From positions 682,001 to 746,000 of the forward strand of contig JBDWTN010000005.1 of assembly GCA_039984955.1 (NCBI GenBank): a stretch of DNA of 64,000 bases, read 5' to 3'. This document shows positions 11,732 through 22,000 of the stretch, piece after piece. The notes beneath the pieces are model-generated. The model saw nothing but the letters and a program-made list of their open reading frames with translations. It was not told where the DNA came from and ran no database searches. Position 1 is the stretch's first letter. Every line of letters starts with the position of its first letter. The DNA comes from Marinobacter alexandrii. Lineage in GTDB: Bacteria; Bacteroidota; Bacteroidia; Cytophagales; Cyclobacteriaceae. A program made the position numbers and the translations under genes.

Positions 11732-12577
11732 CTATTCTTCACCCCTAATAATTTCTTTGGTCAACGAGTTGACTTCTCTTACCAAAAGAGGAAATGCAGG
11801 ATACATCATTTGTCCATGATTATTGCCATCAAGTTCGTGAATTTTTACTCTTTCATGTCCCACTATTTTCATCATACGCATCATGTAGGCATTTTCTTCA
11901 TACCTTCCTAACATTTCTAGGTCCCTATCACCAGTAATGATTAGCAAAGGAGCGGCATCTCCCCTGACGTGATATAGGGGTGCTAATTCATCAATAACAG
12001 GCTGATGACCAGGTATTCCCATTTGCTGACGAATCGTAAAATGCGTTATAGCATGTCCTGAAAATGGGATGAGTCCAGCTATTTGGTTGGCGTCAATTCC
12101 ATGATCATTGAGATAGTCTTTGTCTAATCCAACCATATACGTCAAATAACCACCCGCAGACATACCAGAAACAAAAATCAAGTTCTTATTACCACCATAA
12201 TTTTCAATGTTTTTGAATGCCCAAGCTGTTGCGGCTGCAGCATCTTTAATACACTCTATCCCCTCTACTTTCGGTGAAAGTCGATAATCTGCACCTATTA
12301 CTGCAAAACCACGATTCTTTAAATAGTTAGGAATGGATCTCTTCCCCCCTGTCAAGCCTCCACCATGGAACCAAATAATCGTAGGAAAATTTTTTGAATT
12401 AGTAGGGTAATAGAAATCAAAAACACACATTTTTTGCATGTAATCATTGTCATTCATGAGTGCTTCACTATAGTATGGAATAGCCTTCTCTGTTTTGTAA
12501 ATTTTCCTTTCACCCTGAGCTGTTGTGCTTTGTGTCAGTGCAGTCAGAATAACTATTGCTAAGAGGTTTGCTTTCAT
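11732..12577 (-). CDS. Secreted alpha/beta-hydrolase (esterase/lipase-like)
   Basis: A 281-aa protein with an N-terminal signal peptide (MKANLLAIVILTALTQSTTAQ). It has the oxyanion-hole motif FHGGGLTGG, the nucleophile elbow SGMSAGGY and a C-terminal HGQMM His, a complete Ser-Asp-His hydrolase set of the HGGG (BD-FAE/lipase) type. It is the last gene of the SusC-led operon, downstream of GH78. A plausible role is removal of acyl groups, for example acetyl esters, from the glycan. The natural ester is not deducible. Confidence 0.85.
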   Translation of the reverse strand: MKANLLAIVILTALTQSTTAQGERKIYKTEKAIPYYSEALMNDNDYMQKMCVFDFYYPTNSKNFPTIIWFHGGGLTGGKRSIPNYLKNRGFAVIGADYRLSPKVEGIECIKDAAAATAWAFKNIENYGGNKNLIFVSGMSAGGYLTYMVGLDKDYLNDHGIDANQIAGLIPFSGHAITHFTIRQQMGIPGHQPVIDELAPLYHVRGDAAPLLIITGDRDLEMLGRYEENAYMMRMMKIVGHERVKIHELDGNNHGQMMYPAFPLLVREVNSLTKEIIRGEE

Positions 12578-12605
12578 AATTACTATTTACTGAAAGAAGT
12601 CTTTC

Positions 12606-14888
12606 CTATTTTGAGATTGCTTCAATTTTGTTAGATCCAGCTGATAAACCTATTTCATAATACCCATTTTTATCGCTCAGATTTAGCGTTTTCCCATTAA
12701 GTGAAACATCCCTATACAATGAAGGGACATAACCATAAGCTTTTGTACTTTCCGGAACTTCAATAGTCATTACAAACGATTCGTTTTCCGCAATTATATC
12801 TACCTTAATATCTCCTTTCACACTTGATACAACCGCTTTCACTTTTGTCAATCCTCCCAATTGTGGCTTTACCTGAAAAGTCTTATAACCAGGCTCTAGC
12901 GGATAAACTCCAGCCACTTTCTGCGAGAGTAGTGTCAAGCCTCCCCCACTCCAAGCATGGTTGGTTGTGCCACCACCATATCCTTCCTTTCCTATGCCCC
13001 AACCTTCCCAAAGGGTTGTGATTGTTGGATGATTGACCATTTTCCCAAATCGCTGCTTCATTCGCTTTAAAGCAAACTCGGGATAGCTCATGATAAAAAG
13101 CGACTCCAGGATGTACTTTTCCATATAAGGACTTGCATGCATTTGTGCTTGAAATACCTGATAGATTGATTCGTATTTATCAATATCTGCCAACCCAGCC
13201 ACAACCGCCAATCCTTGAGAACGATCATCGGTAGGGCCTTGGTATCCCGAAGATCGATAGTAGTTTTCCTTCCAAAAAGCTTTATTAAAAGCTGATTTGA
13301 AGTTCTCAGCATGTAGTTGAAGACTATCTGCATCCGACCGGTATCCTAGCGCATTGGCCATTTTTTGCATACCAGAAAGTGCAAGCGCATATTGTGTATT
13401 TAGCAGTAGCACCATGTCTTTATTCGGGCCCCAATCTCCCCAAAACCAGCCACCTTGGCGCATCACCAGCGTTCCATCTTCTTTCAGCTTCCAAATAGAT
13501 AAGTATTTTTTGACGGGCTTGTAAACTTGCCTAATTGTTTCCAGATCACCTGTGTGCATATAGTAATTCCAAAATCCATATTCGCCAATACTCATCAGCA
13601 TTTGACCTGGGAGTTCTTTTGCCCAATTTCCAGCCGGTACCGGAGAGAAGAAAGTGCTATCTAATTTTTGCCAATTGACTAGTTCCAGCATGCCTTTACG
13701 CATGAGTGCATCCGCATCTCGATCCAAAGCATAGAATGCTTCTCCTCCTTCAAGCACTTCGTCACCCCACCATTGAGCTCGCTCTCGATCCGGACAATCC
13801 ATGTAGTTGTCTCGCATAGTGACATAAAGTGTTCTTGCTGCTTTCTTCCAAAGAAGATTATAAAACTCATCATCGCAATAGAAGCTACCTGCAAATTCTG
13901 TGTTGTAGCCCGATTCACGATATTTCAAATCCAACACTTTCACCTCCTCAGGAATCACATAGTACACCTTGTGTCCATTGATCCACCCTGGTGATTCAAA
14001 TTCCTGAATTCCATCTTTGGTAAGATATTCAGCTCGCATATTGTATTCAGAGCCCCCTTTATAGTGATCCGTGAACATAACGATCCGTTTACCGGCAGGA
14101 GCGTCAACTTTAAGGTAAGGTGTGATTTGAGCGTTGTATGGCAAGTCAGCTGTAAGTGTATCGCCTTCTGAGATACTAACATACTCCTTCAGTCCAAAGT
14201 CTTTCCATTGGGGAACAATTCGCCTGATCAGTTTTCCCCACGGCTGGCATTCCCCTTTGCAGTAAGCTTTGGCTCTTGGCCATTGGTTGTCTTCAAAATT
14301 GGATAAATACCAGTTAGTAATGTCTTCTCGAGCATCAAATACAATATTAGATTCCGACAATCTCCAATTCGGATAAGGTGGCTCACTTTCATTCAAGAAT
14401 GCAGGATGAGGGATAGCTTTCCATGTGCTGTCTGTTTGTAGAAGTAATCCATCAGGATTCCAGATTTCTGCAATCAAGCCAGCCCTGCCCGAGTTTTTAT
14501 GTGAAAAACCCTCTTTACCGAAATGCCACATGAGGACAGCAAGGGTGTTTGTACCTTTCTTCAGGTACTTTGAAACATCCAGTTCATCGCTGTATGTATC
14601 ATTGGGGGTAGGTCCTCTTTTCAATTGACCTTCCCTCACTACCAATGAATCATTCAACCATAACCAGTATTTAGAATCAACAGCAATTCGTAGTATTTCC
14701 GAAGATGAAGGTTTCTCTACCTCAAACTCTTTCCGGTAGGCAGTCCAGGTATTGATGCTATCATGCTGATTGGAAGCTAATATCCACCAGGCTTTCCATT
14801 CTTCATCAAAGATCGTTTCTCGCGCATCTTCCTCCCCACAATTGAGGAAGAATAAAAACACCAACAGCAAAATCACATTCCCTTTCAT
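12606..14888 (-). CDS. GH78 alpha-L-rhamnosidase, lipoprotein
   Basis: A 760-aa protein that begins with a lipoprotein signal (LLVFLFFLNCGEEDAR). It carries N-terminal beta-sandwich domains, an (alpha/alpha)6 catalytic domain with DCPDRERAQWWGDE and TTLWEGWG, and the C-terminal beta domain preceded by NHAWSGGG and GVYPLEPGY. These are hallmarks of GH78 inverting rhamnosidases. The acidic residues after the lipid Cys fit surface or outer-membrane anchoring. It should release terminal L-rhamnose. Its start overlaps the stop of the upstream ORF (ATGA). Together with RhaT and the rhamnose catabolic genes it points to a rhamnose-bearing substrate. Confidence 0.93.
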   Translation of the reverse strand: MKGNVILLLVFLFFLNCGEEDARETIFDEEWKAWWILASNQHDSINTWTAYRKEFEVEKPSSSEILRIAVDSKYWLWLNDSLVVREGQLKRGPTPNDTYSDELDVSKYLKKGTNTLAVLMWHFGKEGFSHKNSGRAGLIAEIWNPDGLLLQTDSTWKAIPHPAFLNESEPPYPNWRLSESNIVFDAREDITNWYLSNFEDNQWPRAKAYCKGECQPWGKLIRRIVPQWKDFGLKEYVSISEGDTLTADLPYNAQITPYLKVDAPAGKRIVMFTDHYKGGSEYNMRAEYLTKDGIQEFESPGWINGHKVYYVIPEEVKVLDLKYRESGYNTEFAGSFYCDDEFYNLLWKKAARTLYVTMRDNYMDCPDRERAQWWGDEVLEGGEAFYALDRDADALMRKGMLELVNWQKLDSTFFSPVPAGNWAKELPGQMLMSIGEYGFWNYYMHTGDLETIRQVYKPVKKYLSIWKLKEDGTLVMRQGGWFWGDWGPNKDMVLLLNTQYALALSGMQKMANALGYRSDADSLQLHAENFKSAFNKAFWKENYYRSSGYQGPTDDRSQGLAVVAGLADIDKYESIYQVFQAQMHASPYMEKYILESLFIMSYPEFALKRMKQRFGKMVNHPTITTLWEGWGIGKEGYGGGTTNHAWSGGGLTLLSQKVAGVYPLEPGYKTFQVKPQLGGLTKVKAVVSSVKGDIKVDIIAENESFVMTIEVPESTKAYGYVPSLYRDVSLNGKTLNLSDKNGYYEIGLSAGSNKIEAISK

Positions 14889-15910
14889 TTCATTACTGGT
14901 TTAATCCAGAAAGTATATCGATAACTCTTAGCTGGAATTCTAAAAGGCACATGGGGTCCCGCATCTCTATTCCATGTGTTATCCCCTCCTACGCCCATTT
15001 GTTTATAGTCAATATTCAGCGTGATGTTACTAAATTCAAGCTCTTCTATTCTTTTCGCTTCTTCAATATTTTCTAAAGTAAATGGCCAGGCACTTATACT
15101 TAGTGGATCTTGTTCTGCTTCAATTCGGATGCCATTGCCTTCACTATTGGTCAGCTCAGCCCACCACACTTCTGCTTTATTGCTGCTCTCCTGTGGACGG
15201 ACATAATAAGTATAATCATCTTTTACTGATTCAGTATAAAGTCCAAAGAACGATCCTGTTTTCTTGTCAGCATATGTTTCCAAGGGTCCTCTTCCAAACC
15301 ACTTCAGTTGATCAAGTTCCTCATCTAATTTAACCTGTAATCCCACTCGTGGAATGTTAGGAAGATTCGAAATGGTCGTGAGTTGATAATCTACTTTTAG
15401 CTTTCCTCCATCGATTTTGTATTTTGTAGTGATTTGGATACTATCATCCTCATCTTCATGGACTGAAACAACTTCACTATTGTGCTCATTGAAAGAGAAA
15501 TTCTTGAGTGATAGTTTATCGACCACCTCTTTCCAGTAACTCTGACGCAGAGGCATCCCTGAGGCAAAGTCATTATCTGTTGGTGCACGCCAAAAATTTG
15601 GCTTCAATGCTTTTTCTATTATTTCATAACCATTCAATTGATAACTGGATAGGTAGCCTGTGTTTTTACTAAAAACCATTCTTATGCTTCCATTAGTGAC
15701 CTCAATAGACGATTTTTCCAGACTGATAAAATGAATACTCAGACTTGCCTTTCTTTTTTTCCTAACAAAAGAATCAACAGGGACGCCTAGTGGGAGATTT
15801 GAAAGCTTCAACCCACATTCCTGCGCTAACCCACCAAATTTTCTTGCCCACTCATCTTTTGCATAGAGAATAACAGCTGCAAAAATGAATGAAATACTAC
15901 TTCTCATCAT
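14885..15910 (-). CDS. Orphan beta-galactosidase small-chain domain; probable GH2 remnant
   Basis: Residues from about 65 to 341 match the C-terminal domain of the full GH2 enzyme at 8286-11444, with shared blocks PNFWR-PTDND, NIPRVG, WFGRGP-E-Y, RPQES and YKQMGVGGD. The TIM barrel with both catalytic glutamates is absent. The first residues (SISFIFAAVILYA) resemble a short signal peptide, followed by about 45 residues I cannot place. The frame is open, the gap to the sulfatase is only 20 bp, and its stop overlaps the GH78 start. It is either a deletion product that is still translated, or a stand-alone sugar-binding or LacM-like subunit. I favour the remnant. Confidence 0.75.
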   Translation of the reverse strand: MMRSSISFIFAAVILYAKDEWARKFGGLAQECGLKLSNLPLGVPVDSFVRKKRKASLSIHFISLEKSSIEVTNGSIRMVFSKNTGYLSSYQLNGYEIIEKALKPNFWRAPTDNDFASGMPLRQSYWKEVVDKLSLKNFSFNEHNSEVVSVHEDEDDSIQITTKYKIDGGKLKVDYQLTTISNLPNIPRVGLQVKLDEELDQLKWFGRGPLETYADKKTGSFFGLYTESVKDDYTYYVRPQESSNKAEVWWAELTNSEGNGIRIEAEQDPLSISAWPFTLENIEEAKRIEELEFSNITLNIDYKQMGVGGDNTWNRDAGPHVPFRIPAKSYRYTFWIKPVMK

Positions 15911-15930
15911 TTGATCTTTGAAAGCACTAA

Positions 15931-17355
15931 CTAACCGATATAGTTAGGATTTGTCGAAGGGTCTTTTGCTTCCAGTTTTCTTTTCCACTCCTGAAGGTCA
16001 TTTAAAAGCTCCTCTGCCTTTTCAGATTCAGCAATAGATAAATCATTCATCTCTTCTGGATCATTCGCCAGATTGTAGAGCTGATAGCTATCATCTTCAT
16101 ATAAGTAAATGAGTTTATAAGCACCTTTTCTTACTGCTGATGCAGGATGACCTCCTTGAGGACTGTAGTGTGGAACATGAAAGAAAATTGGCTTATTCCT
16201 TTCTTCGCCTCTGATCATCGGAAGGATGGATTTACCATCCGAAGTAAAATCTTTTCTACCCAATAAATCCAAAACCGTGTTGTGAATATCTGTTCCTGAT
16301 ACTGGCTTATTATTATCTCCTCCTCTAAACAACGTTTCATTGTACATAATAAAGGGAACTCGTATACCTCCTTCGTACAAATATCCCTTTCCTTCGTTTA
16401 ATGGGAAATTATCTGTTGGCGGAGTGTGCTTCGCAAATGCAGGTACTTCTCTGACTGAAAGACCTCCATTATCTGAAGTGAAAATAATTACTGTGTTTTC
16501 GAGGAGTCCAAAACTGTCCAATGAATCTAGCAACCTACCAACATTTCTATCTATTGCCTCCACCATGGCGGCATAATGAGGATTAGGAATTGGGCCATCT
16601 TCTACACCTCCAGCTTTTTGTACGTACTTCTCAACCAGATCTTCCGGACCTTCTATGGGTACGTGTGGGGAATAAAAATTTAAATAAGCTAAGAATTTGT
16701 TTTCTACACCTCCGATGTAATCAATGAAGTGATCCGTTAATTTATCGGTTAGATAATCACCGGGTTCTGAATCTGCTTTTATATCCTCCATTCCATGGTT
16801 GAAAAATGGATAATTAAAGGTGTTTGGCAAACCATGATAGTTGGCTGCATACATATGATCAAACCCCTGAGCCACGGGTCTGAATTCTCCACCACCCAAA
16901 TGCCATTTACCCACATATGCAGTGGTATAGCCTTCCCTCTTTACAGCCTCTGCTGTTGTGTAATGTTCCAATTTTAAAGATTGATCAATTGGTGGAGTAG
17001 CTAATTTCCTATTAGGTCCAGAAGGCCGATTTCCATGAATATGCTCTGTGATATTAACTCTCACTGGATGTAATCCCGTCACAATACTTGCACGAGATGG
17101 GCTGCATAGTGATGCAGGTGCGTAGGCATCTGTAAATCGAACCCCTTTTGAAGCGAGTGCATCGAGGTTAGGAGTTTCAATAAAACTATTCCCGTAGCTA
17201 CTTAAATCACTCCAGCCGAGATCATCTGCTACGATAACGATAACGTTAGGTTTATCTAAAGCAGCCGGCTGGTCTGAACCAGATTTACATCCGGAGATGA
17301 TTAAAACAATAAGAAGAGCTGCAAATCCAAATGGCTGAAAGAACGTATATCGCAT
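15931..17355 (-). CDS. S1-family sulfatase, lipoprotein
   Basis: A 474-aa formylglycine-dependent sulfatase. The activation motif CSPSR (Cys about 84) lies in SLCSPSRASIVTG. Metal-binding residues are seen in IVADDLGWSD near the N-terminus and FTSDNGG in the middle. A lipobox ending at Cys23 (LIISGCKSGSD) implies membrane anchoring. It removes sulfate esters from the glycan and needs a maturation enzyme not present in the window. It follows the GH-A hydrolase by 3 bp in the SusC-led operon. Its presence is the main evidence that the substrate is sulfated, hence probably algal. Confidence 0.94.
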   Translation of the reverse strand: MRYTFFQPFGFAALLIVLIISGCKSGSDQPAALDKPNVIVIVADDLGWSDLSSYGNSFIETPNLDALASKGVRFTDAYAPASLCSPSRASIVTGLHPVRVNITEHIHGNRPSGPNRKLATPPIDQSLKLEHYTTAEAVKREGYTTAYVGKWHLGGGEFRPVAQGFDHMYAANYHGLPNTFNYPFFNHGMEDIKADSEPGDYLTDKLTDHFIDYIGGVENKFLAYLNFYSPHVPIEGPEDLVEKYVQKAGGVEDGPIPNPHYAAMVEAIDRNVGRLLDSLDSFGLLENTVIIFTSDNGGLSVREVPAFAKHTPPTDNFPLNEGKGYLYEGGIRVPFIMYNETLFRGGDNNKPVSGTDIHNTVLDLLGRKDFTSDGKSILPMIRGEERNKPIFFHVPHYSPQGGHPASAVRKGAYKLIYLYEDDSYQLYNLANDPEEMNDLSIAESEKAEELLNDLQEWKRKLEAKDPSTNPNYIG

Positions 17356-17358
17356 TTG

Positions 17359-19038
17359 TTATTTGTTTAAATAGATTTTTTTGGAAAATTGATTGTCGAT
17401 AGTTTGGACTTTAAGGATGATCAAACCAGAATATTGATTCATTTCGGTATTGACATATTTGTTTGATCTAATGTCATCAACTTTAAAAAGCCTTTTTCCT
17501 GACAATAAATAAGCAGCTACCTGTTCAATAGCGGTTTCTGATTCGATTGTTAGTCCTTCACTAGAAAGTGAGATTAATGGTTGTCTTAGTTGACTCTCAC
17601 CAACCGATGTAATAGTACTTCCCAAACCAATTTTCAGAGTACTCAATGAATAAGGAGTAGTAACAAACTCTATTTCAGAAGCCGGACTTTCATAAACTTC
17701 ATTCAAGATTTCTTCACTATTTCGTGTATCATCGGTTCGTTCAGCTTTGACTCCCAACATCGGTTCGCTTACTCCGCCATTATCGAGCGAAATTGTGATC
17801 TTCCTATTGACACTTAGGTAGTTCGCTATCTGAACATACAACGTATCTACATCCGGATGCTTGAATGCAACAATATCCCCACTAGGAAAGTCTGCTTCAT
17901 ACGATAATACGCTGGAATTAGCAGGCTGAGCAGTGGTCAATTGCTTGTATGCATAATAATGCTTGTACGGTATAGGGTTATCTGACTGCCAGGCAACTTG
18001 TATCAGTCCAGGAGGTTGAAAATCCCCTGGATAGTTATTCATAAAATAATACCAGGCACTTACCCCATTATTAACAGCAGTGCTAAATATTCTGGATAGT
18101 GACAATACCGTGCGCACACTTTCGGATACGGGTAAATTTCCGAGATCATCAATTCCACCAGCGCCTTTTGCAGCATGCGTTTCAGATTGATGAAAAGGTT
18201 TATCTCCTATCTCTCCAAGTATATCCTGGAAAAGATCACTTCTTGCGCCATTTCCATATTGATGTACTGCAACGATATCAATTTGATCCCAGGCTTCAGG
18301 ATAATTTTCTTTGAAATACTTTATATATGTTAAGCAACCATTGGGAGAGAAAGAACTTGGCCCCATAATGAGAGGCATTTTAATACCAGAAGTGTTGATG
18401 GTGGGATCATTTAGCATAGCCTTGAACTTTGGCACAGCTTGAGAAAAAATAAGTGCTACTCCTTTTTTTGTATCACCATCATAACCATACTCATACTGTC
18501 TACAAGAGCCTCCTGTACAGGGATTTATAAGGTCCGGCTCGTTAACCACGTTGAATACTTCAATTTCCAGATCATTGTCTTTATAATACTGGAAAAGTTG
18601 AAAAAACCAATCGGCCAGCTTATCGTAAATTTCAGGATCATCGGTATCTAAAACGCGATAGGTATTTCCATTTACCACCTGGTCTGTTCGAAGATCATCA
18701 GGAAATTTATTACCAACCATGGATATTTTTATCTCTGGATTATAGGCTTTAGCTGCTTTAAAATAATCCACCCTACGCTGAAAATAAGGAGGATCATCAG
18801 ATGGATATCTTTCATCAGGGTAATCCTGCAAATACTGCATATTTATATCCTCATTGATCAAGCGTACAGCTTTATCTTGATTTTCAGCATTCATGCTAAA
18901 ATGATGTCCCAGAAATAAACTGACAGAAACACCACCGCCTTCAAATTCCTGTTGTGGATCGTCCAAATTAACAGTGAGACTCTGGGCCGAAAGGCCCAGA
19001 GAAACTAGTAATGTTAGTACTATGCAATAAAATTTCAT
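17359..19038 (-). CDS. Clan GH-A glycoside hydrolase (GH30-like) with T9SS sorting domain
   Basis: A 559-aa secreted protein with signal peptide MKFYCIVLTLLVSLGLSAQ. A TIM-barrel region carries VFNVVNEPDL (probable acid/base Glu after Asn) and PFHQSETHA (probable nucleophile Glu), the spacing of retaining clan GH-A enzymes. A beta-sandwich follows (about 395-475). The last 75 residues look like a T9SS C-terminal sorting domain ending KIYLNK. GH30 is the closest family I can suggest; an endo-acting galactanase-type activity would suit the neighbouring beta-galactosidase and GH43-like enzyme. Family assignment needs a search. Confidence 0.72.
   Translation of the reverse strand: MKFYCIVLTLLVSLGLSAQSLTVNLDDPQQEFEGGGVSVSLFLGHHFSMNAENQDKAVRLINEDINMQYLQDYPDERYPSDDPPYFQRRVDYFKAAKAYNPEIKISMVGNKFPDDLRTDQVVNGNTYRVLDTDDPEIYDKLADWFFQLFQYYKDNDLEIEVFNVVNEPDLINPCTGGSCRQYEYGYDGDTKKGVALIFSQAVPKFKAMLNDPTINTSGIKMPLIMGPSSFSPNGCLTYIKYFKENYPEAWDQIDIVAVHQYGNGARSDLFQDILGEIGDKPFHQSETHAAKGAGGIDDLGNLPVSESVRTVLSLSRIFSTAVNNGVSAWYYFMNNYPGDFQPPGLIQVAWQSDNPIPYKHYYAYKQLTTAQPANSSVLSYEADFPSGDIVAFKHPDVDTLYVQIANYLSVNRKITISLDNGGVSEPMLGVKAERTDDTRNSEEILNEVYESPASEIEFVTTPYSLSTLKIGLGSTITSVGESQLRQPLISLSSEGLTIESETAIEQVAAYLLSGKRLFKVDDIRSNKYVNTEMNQYSGLIILKVQTIDNQFSKKIYLNK
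18980..19001. repeat. Perfect 9-bp hairpin inside the signal-peptide codons of the GH-A hydrolase
   Basis: CTCTGGGCC-GAAA-GGCCCAGAG forms a 9-bp perfect stem with a 4-base loop. It sits 38-59 nt downstream of the start of the hydrolase gene, in codons for SLGLSAQS. The GC-rich stem is unusual in this AT-rich operon and could affect translation or mRNA stability. Confidence 0.7.
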
Positions 19039-19044
19039 TCAGTA

Positions 19045-22000
19045 TTATTTATCTAATAGAATCAATCGACCTATTTTAAATTTACCTCCTTGAGCAAATC
19101 GATAGAGGTACATTCCAGTTGATAGCTTATTGCCATCTTTACCTGTACCGTCCCATGTAATCTTATGTTCTCCCTTGGCTTGCTGCCCATCCAGTATTCT
19201 CAACACCTCCTTGCCATTCAGATCTAATATAGATAATTGAACTTGCTCTCTCTGTTCCAGCAGAAAATGAAAGGTGGTTAGGTCTACAAATGGATTGGGG
19301 TAGTTAATGAAATCTGTGACATCATCAAGTCCCAGTGGTCCTTCTCCACCAACGTCTCCAAGTGGTACTATACTTTCGAATGTTGTACCTAAGTGAATCT
19401 CGTCTATGGATAATTCTGTGACGCCACCTGCTGTTCGAAAGTATACACTTGCGATCCCATCATTTAGTGAATTAACCTCGAGTACTGCATCTGGAAAATT
19501 TGGATCAGGTATTACCTCAGGATCTGGATTCATCCAGAGCAGCACGCTATCAGCCTCTGCATCACCTGAGAAAATGACTTTTGCGACATACCAGTTAACT
19601 TGACTTGCATTTACAGCTGTCTTTACAAAATCACCATCACCGCCAATATCGTGTATGGAAGCTTCTACATCAGGGTTTCTTTTTCCGAAAAGAACCAGAT
19701 TGTCTCCGGAAGCATCTCCAAATCCTCCTTGTCCTACATTTTGGTTAGCTCTTCCAATAAACGAAAACCAGTATGTATTGCCATCATCCGTGATTGGAGT
19801 GGCCAATCTTCTAGAGAAGATGCCTGGTCCCACGCCTGTTCCAGCTAAAAGAGTTGTACTATTATCTTTACCGCTTAAACCAGAAAGACTAAGATTTCCT
19901 GCATCAATGCTGGCAGGACCTCCACCTCCAGCTCCAAATTCCCATGGGCCAGCCCACTGGTCTCCAGATGACCCAAGCCCCAATAACGATTCTCCCGAAG
20001 GATATCTGAATTGCTCTCTTGCAATTAGTTCTTCAGGAATTTCCTCTTGGATGGAAGTAACATCTGCGTAGTTGTATCCCAATCTTAATTCATCTATTGC
20101 AAAGGTGATAGAAGGACCACCTGAGGCAGTAATTCTTACCCCATCAAATCCACTGTTCATAGCTAGTCTATTTTCCGAATCTGCATTCACTATCAAATCT
20201 GCCTGGTTGGTTGCTGGCTGAATTTCTGGTATTGGATCAATCCACATATGAAAGTCCTCAGGATTATCATCCCCAGAAAAATCTATTCGTACCACAATCC
20301 AGTTCGTACCTTCAGCATCTGATTCTGTAATAAATTCAAATATTTCAGGATCCCATATCAAACCAATTCGGTTGAAACCGGCTGTTCTTCCAAATCCAAT
20401 TTTTTCTTCAGTTCCGTCCATCAACACAACTTTTGCTTCTGTGTTAATACTTGTCGCATTTTGAAAATCGATCAAAAAGCTCATCCAAACCGTACTTCCA
20501 TCATCTTCAAATCGCCCAGACAGCTCTCGATCATATTGAACGGTATCGATCGTGTAGTTGATCAAGGCTTTATTACCAGTCGGATTAGTAAAATCAGATG
20601 TAATACTATTTGCTTCCAGGAGAATGCTATCTCCATTTGTTCTCTGCCATCCGTCGGCCCAACCATCTGATCTATCTCCGAAGTTTTCTAACTGTGCAGT
20701 TGCAGTATAATCGAACCCCTCATAGGTTGATCCTGCGGTAAATAGAGATTCTATATTGACTAAGTCACCAGGAACAATATCTGTATAAGATGTGCCCAGA
20801 TAGATGTCATCTATTAATGAGTTTGAGACTCCTGCATCATTTTTGATACCGATCGCTTGCCAACCTCCATTCAACTCTGAAGCGGCAAATTTTAAAATCT
20901 CCTGTCCTACGGTAGGTTCCACATTCGGATCAGGATTTAAGAATAGTCTTACTGTATCTCTATCTGTAGTGGCATTGGTCTCTATCCTAGCCACTAGCCA
21001 ATGTGTCCCTTCTGCAACGTCTGTTGCTACCGATTGACCAAAAGGGCCGAATGAACCTATTGCAAGAGATCCTGCAGAAGTCCACTTACCTATTGCAACA
21101 AACTGACCATTGCCTCCAGAAGCTTCAAGTGATTCCGTATCGTTATTAACGAGCATCACAGTCGTTACTCCATTATCTGTAGTATTATTGAATTCCGCAA
21201 AAAAGCTTAGCCAATAGGTCAACCCATTATCTCCGTATGTACTTTCCAAGGGACGGAACATTCTTGTTGCTCCTGCTGTAGCATCAATATTTAATGCATT
21301 TGGCAAAGTCTGCCTGAAAACATCAATATTGGTTATTGAATCTTCTACAATATTTGGTTCCGGTCCACTAAGTATTTGCCAAGGACCTCCCCATCCATTT
21401 TCTGAACCACCTGCTCCAGATATTGTTCCTGCAGCGTAATCGAAACTTTCAAAAGCTGGTTCAGGTATTACGACACTTATTAAGTCTCCGGGAATAACAT
21501 CACTGAAACTATTTCCTAAGTAAATATCATCGATACTAGCCTTTACCAAGCCAGAGCCATTTTTAATACCGATACCTCTCCAACCTCCATTCAGTGTGCT
21601 AACTGTATATTTAACATCTTCTTCACCTTTAACAGGTTCTACTCCGGGATCTGGATTAAGATAGAGTCTTACTGTATCTCCATCAGATGTGCCATTTGTC
21701 TCTACGGATACTACAAACCAGAGAGATGTATCACTTGCTACAGTGATATTATCCGGAGATTTATTAAATCCTCCAGAAAATTTTCCTAATCCAAACTGAA
21801 ATGCAGCATCCCACTTACCTACAGCCACAAATTGACCATTAGGTCCAGAGGCTCCCATCTCTTCGGAAGCATTATCAATCAACATTACATTGATCAAATC
21901 AGCTCCTTCAGCTCCTTCAAAGTCACCGAAAAAACTCATCCAATAGGTACGTCCATTATCTTCATAACTATTAGCCAAAGGCCTGGCATATCTGGATTCA

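Noticed and set aside
15911-15930. Search for the missing GH2 barrel upstream of the orphan domain
   Set aside because: Only 20 bp separate it from the sulfatase stop, so no frameshifted remainder of a GH2 exists here.
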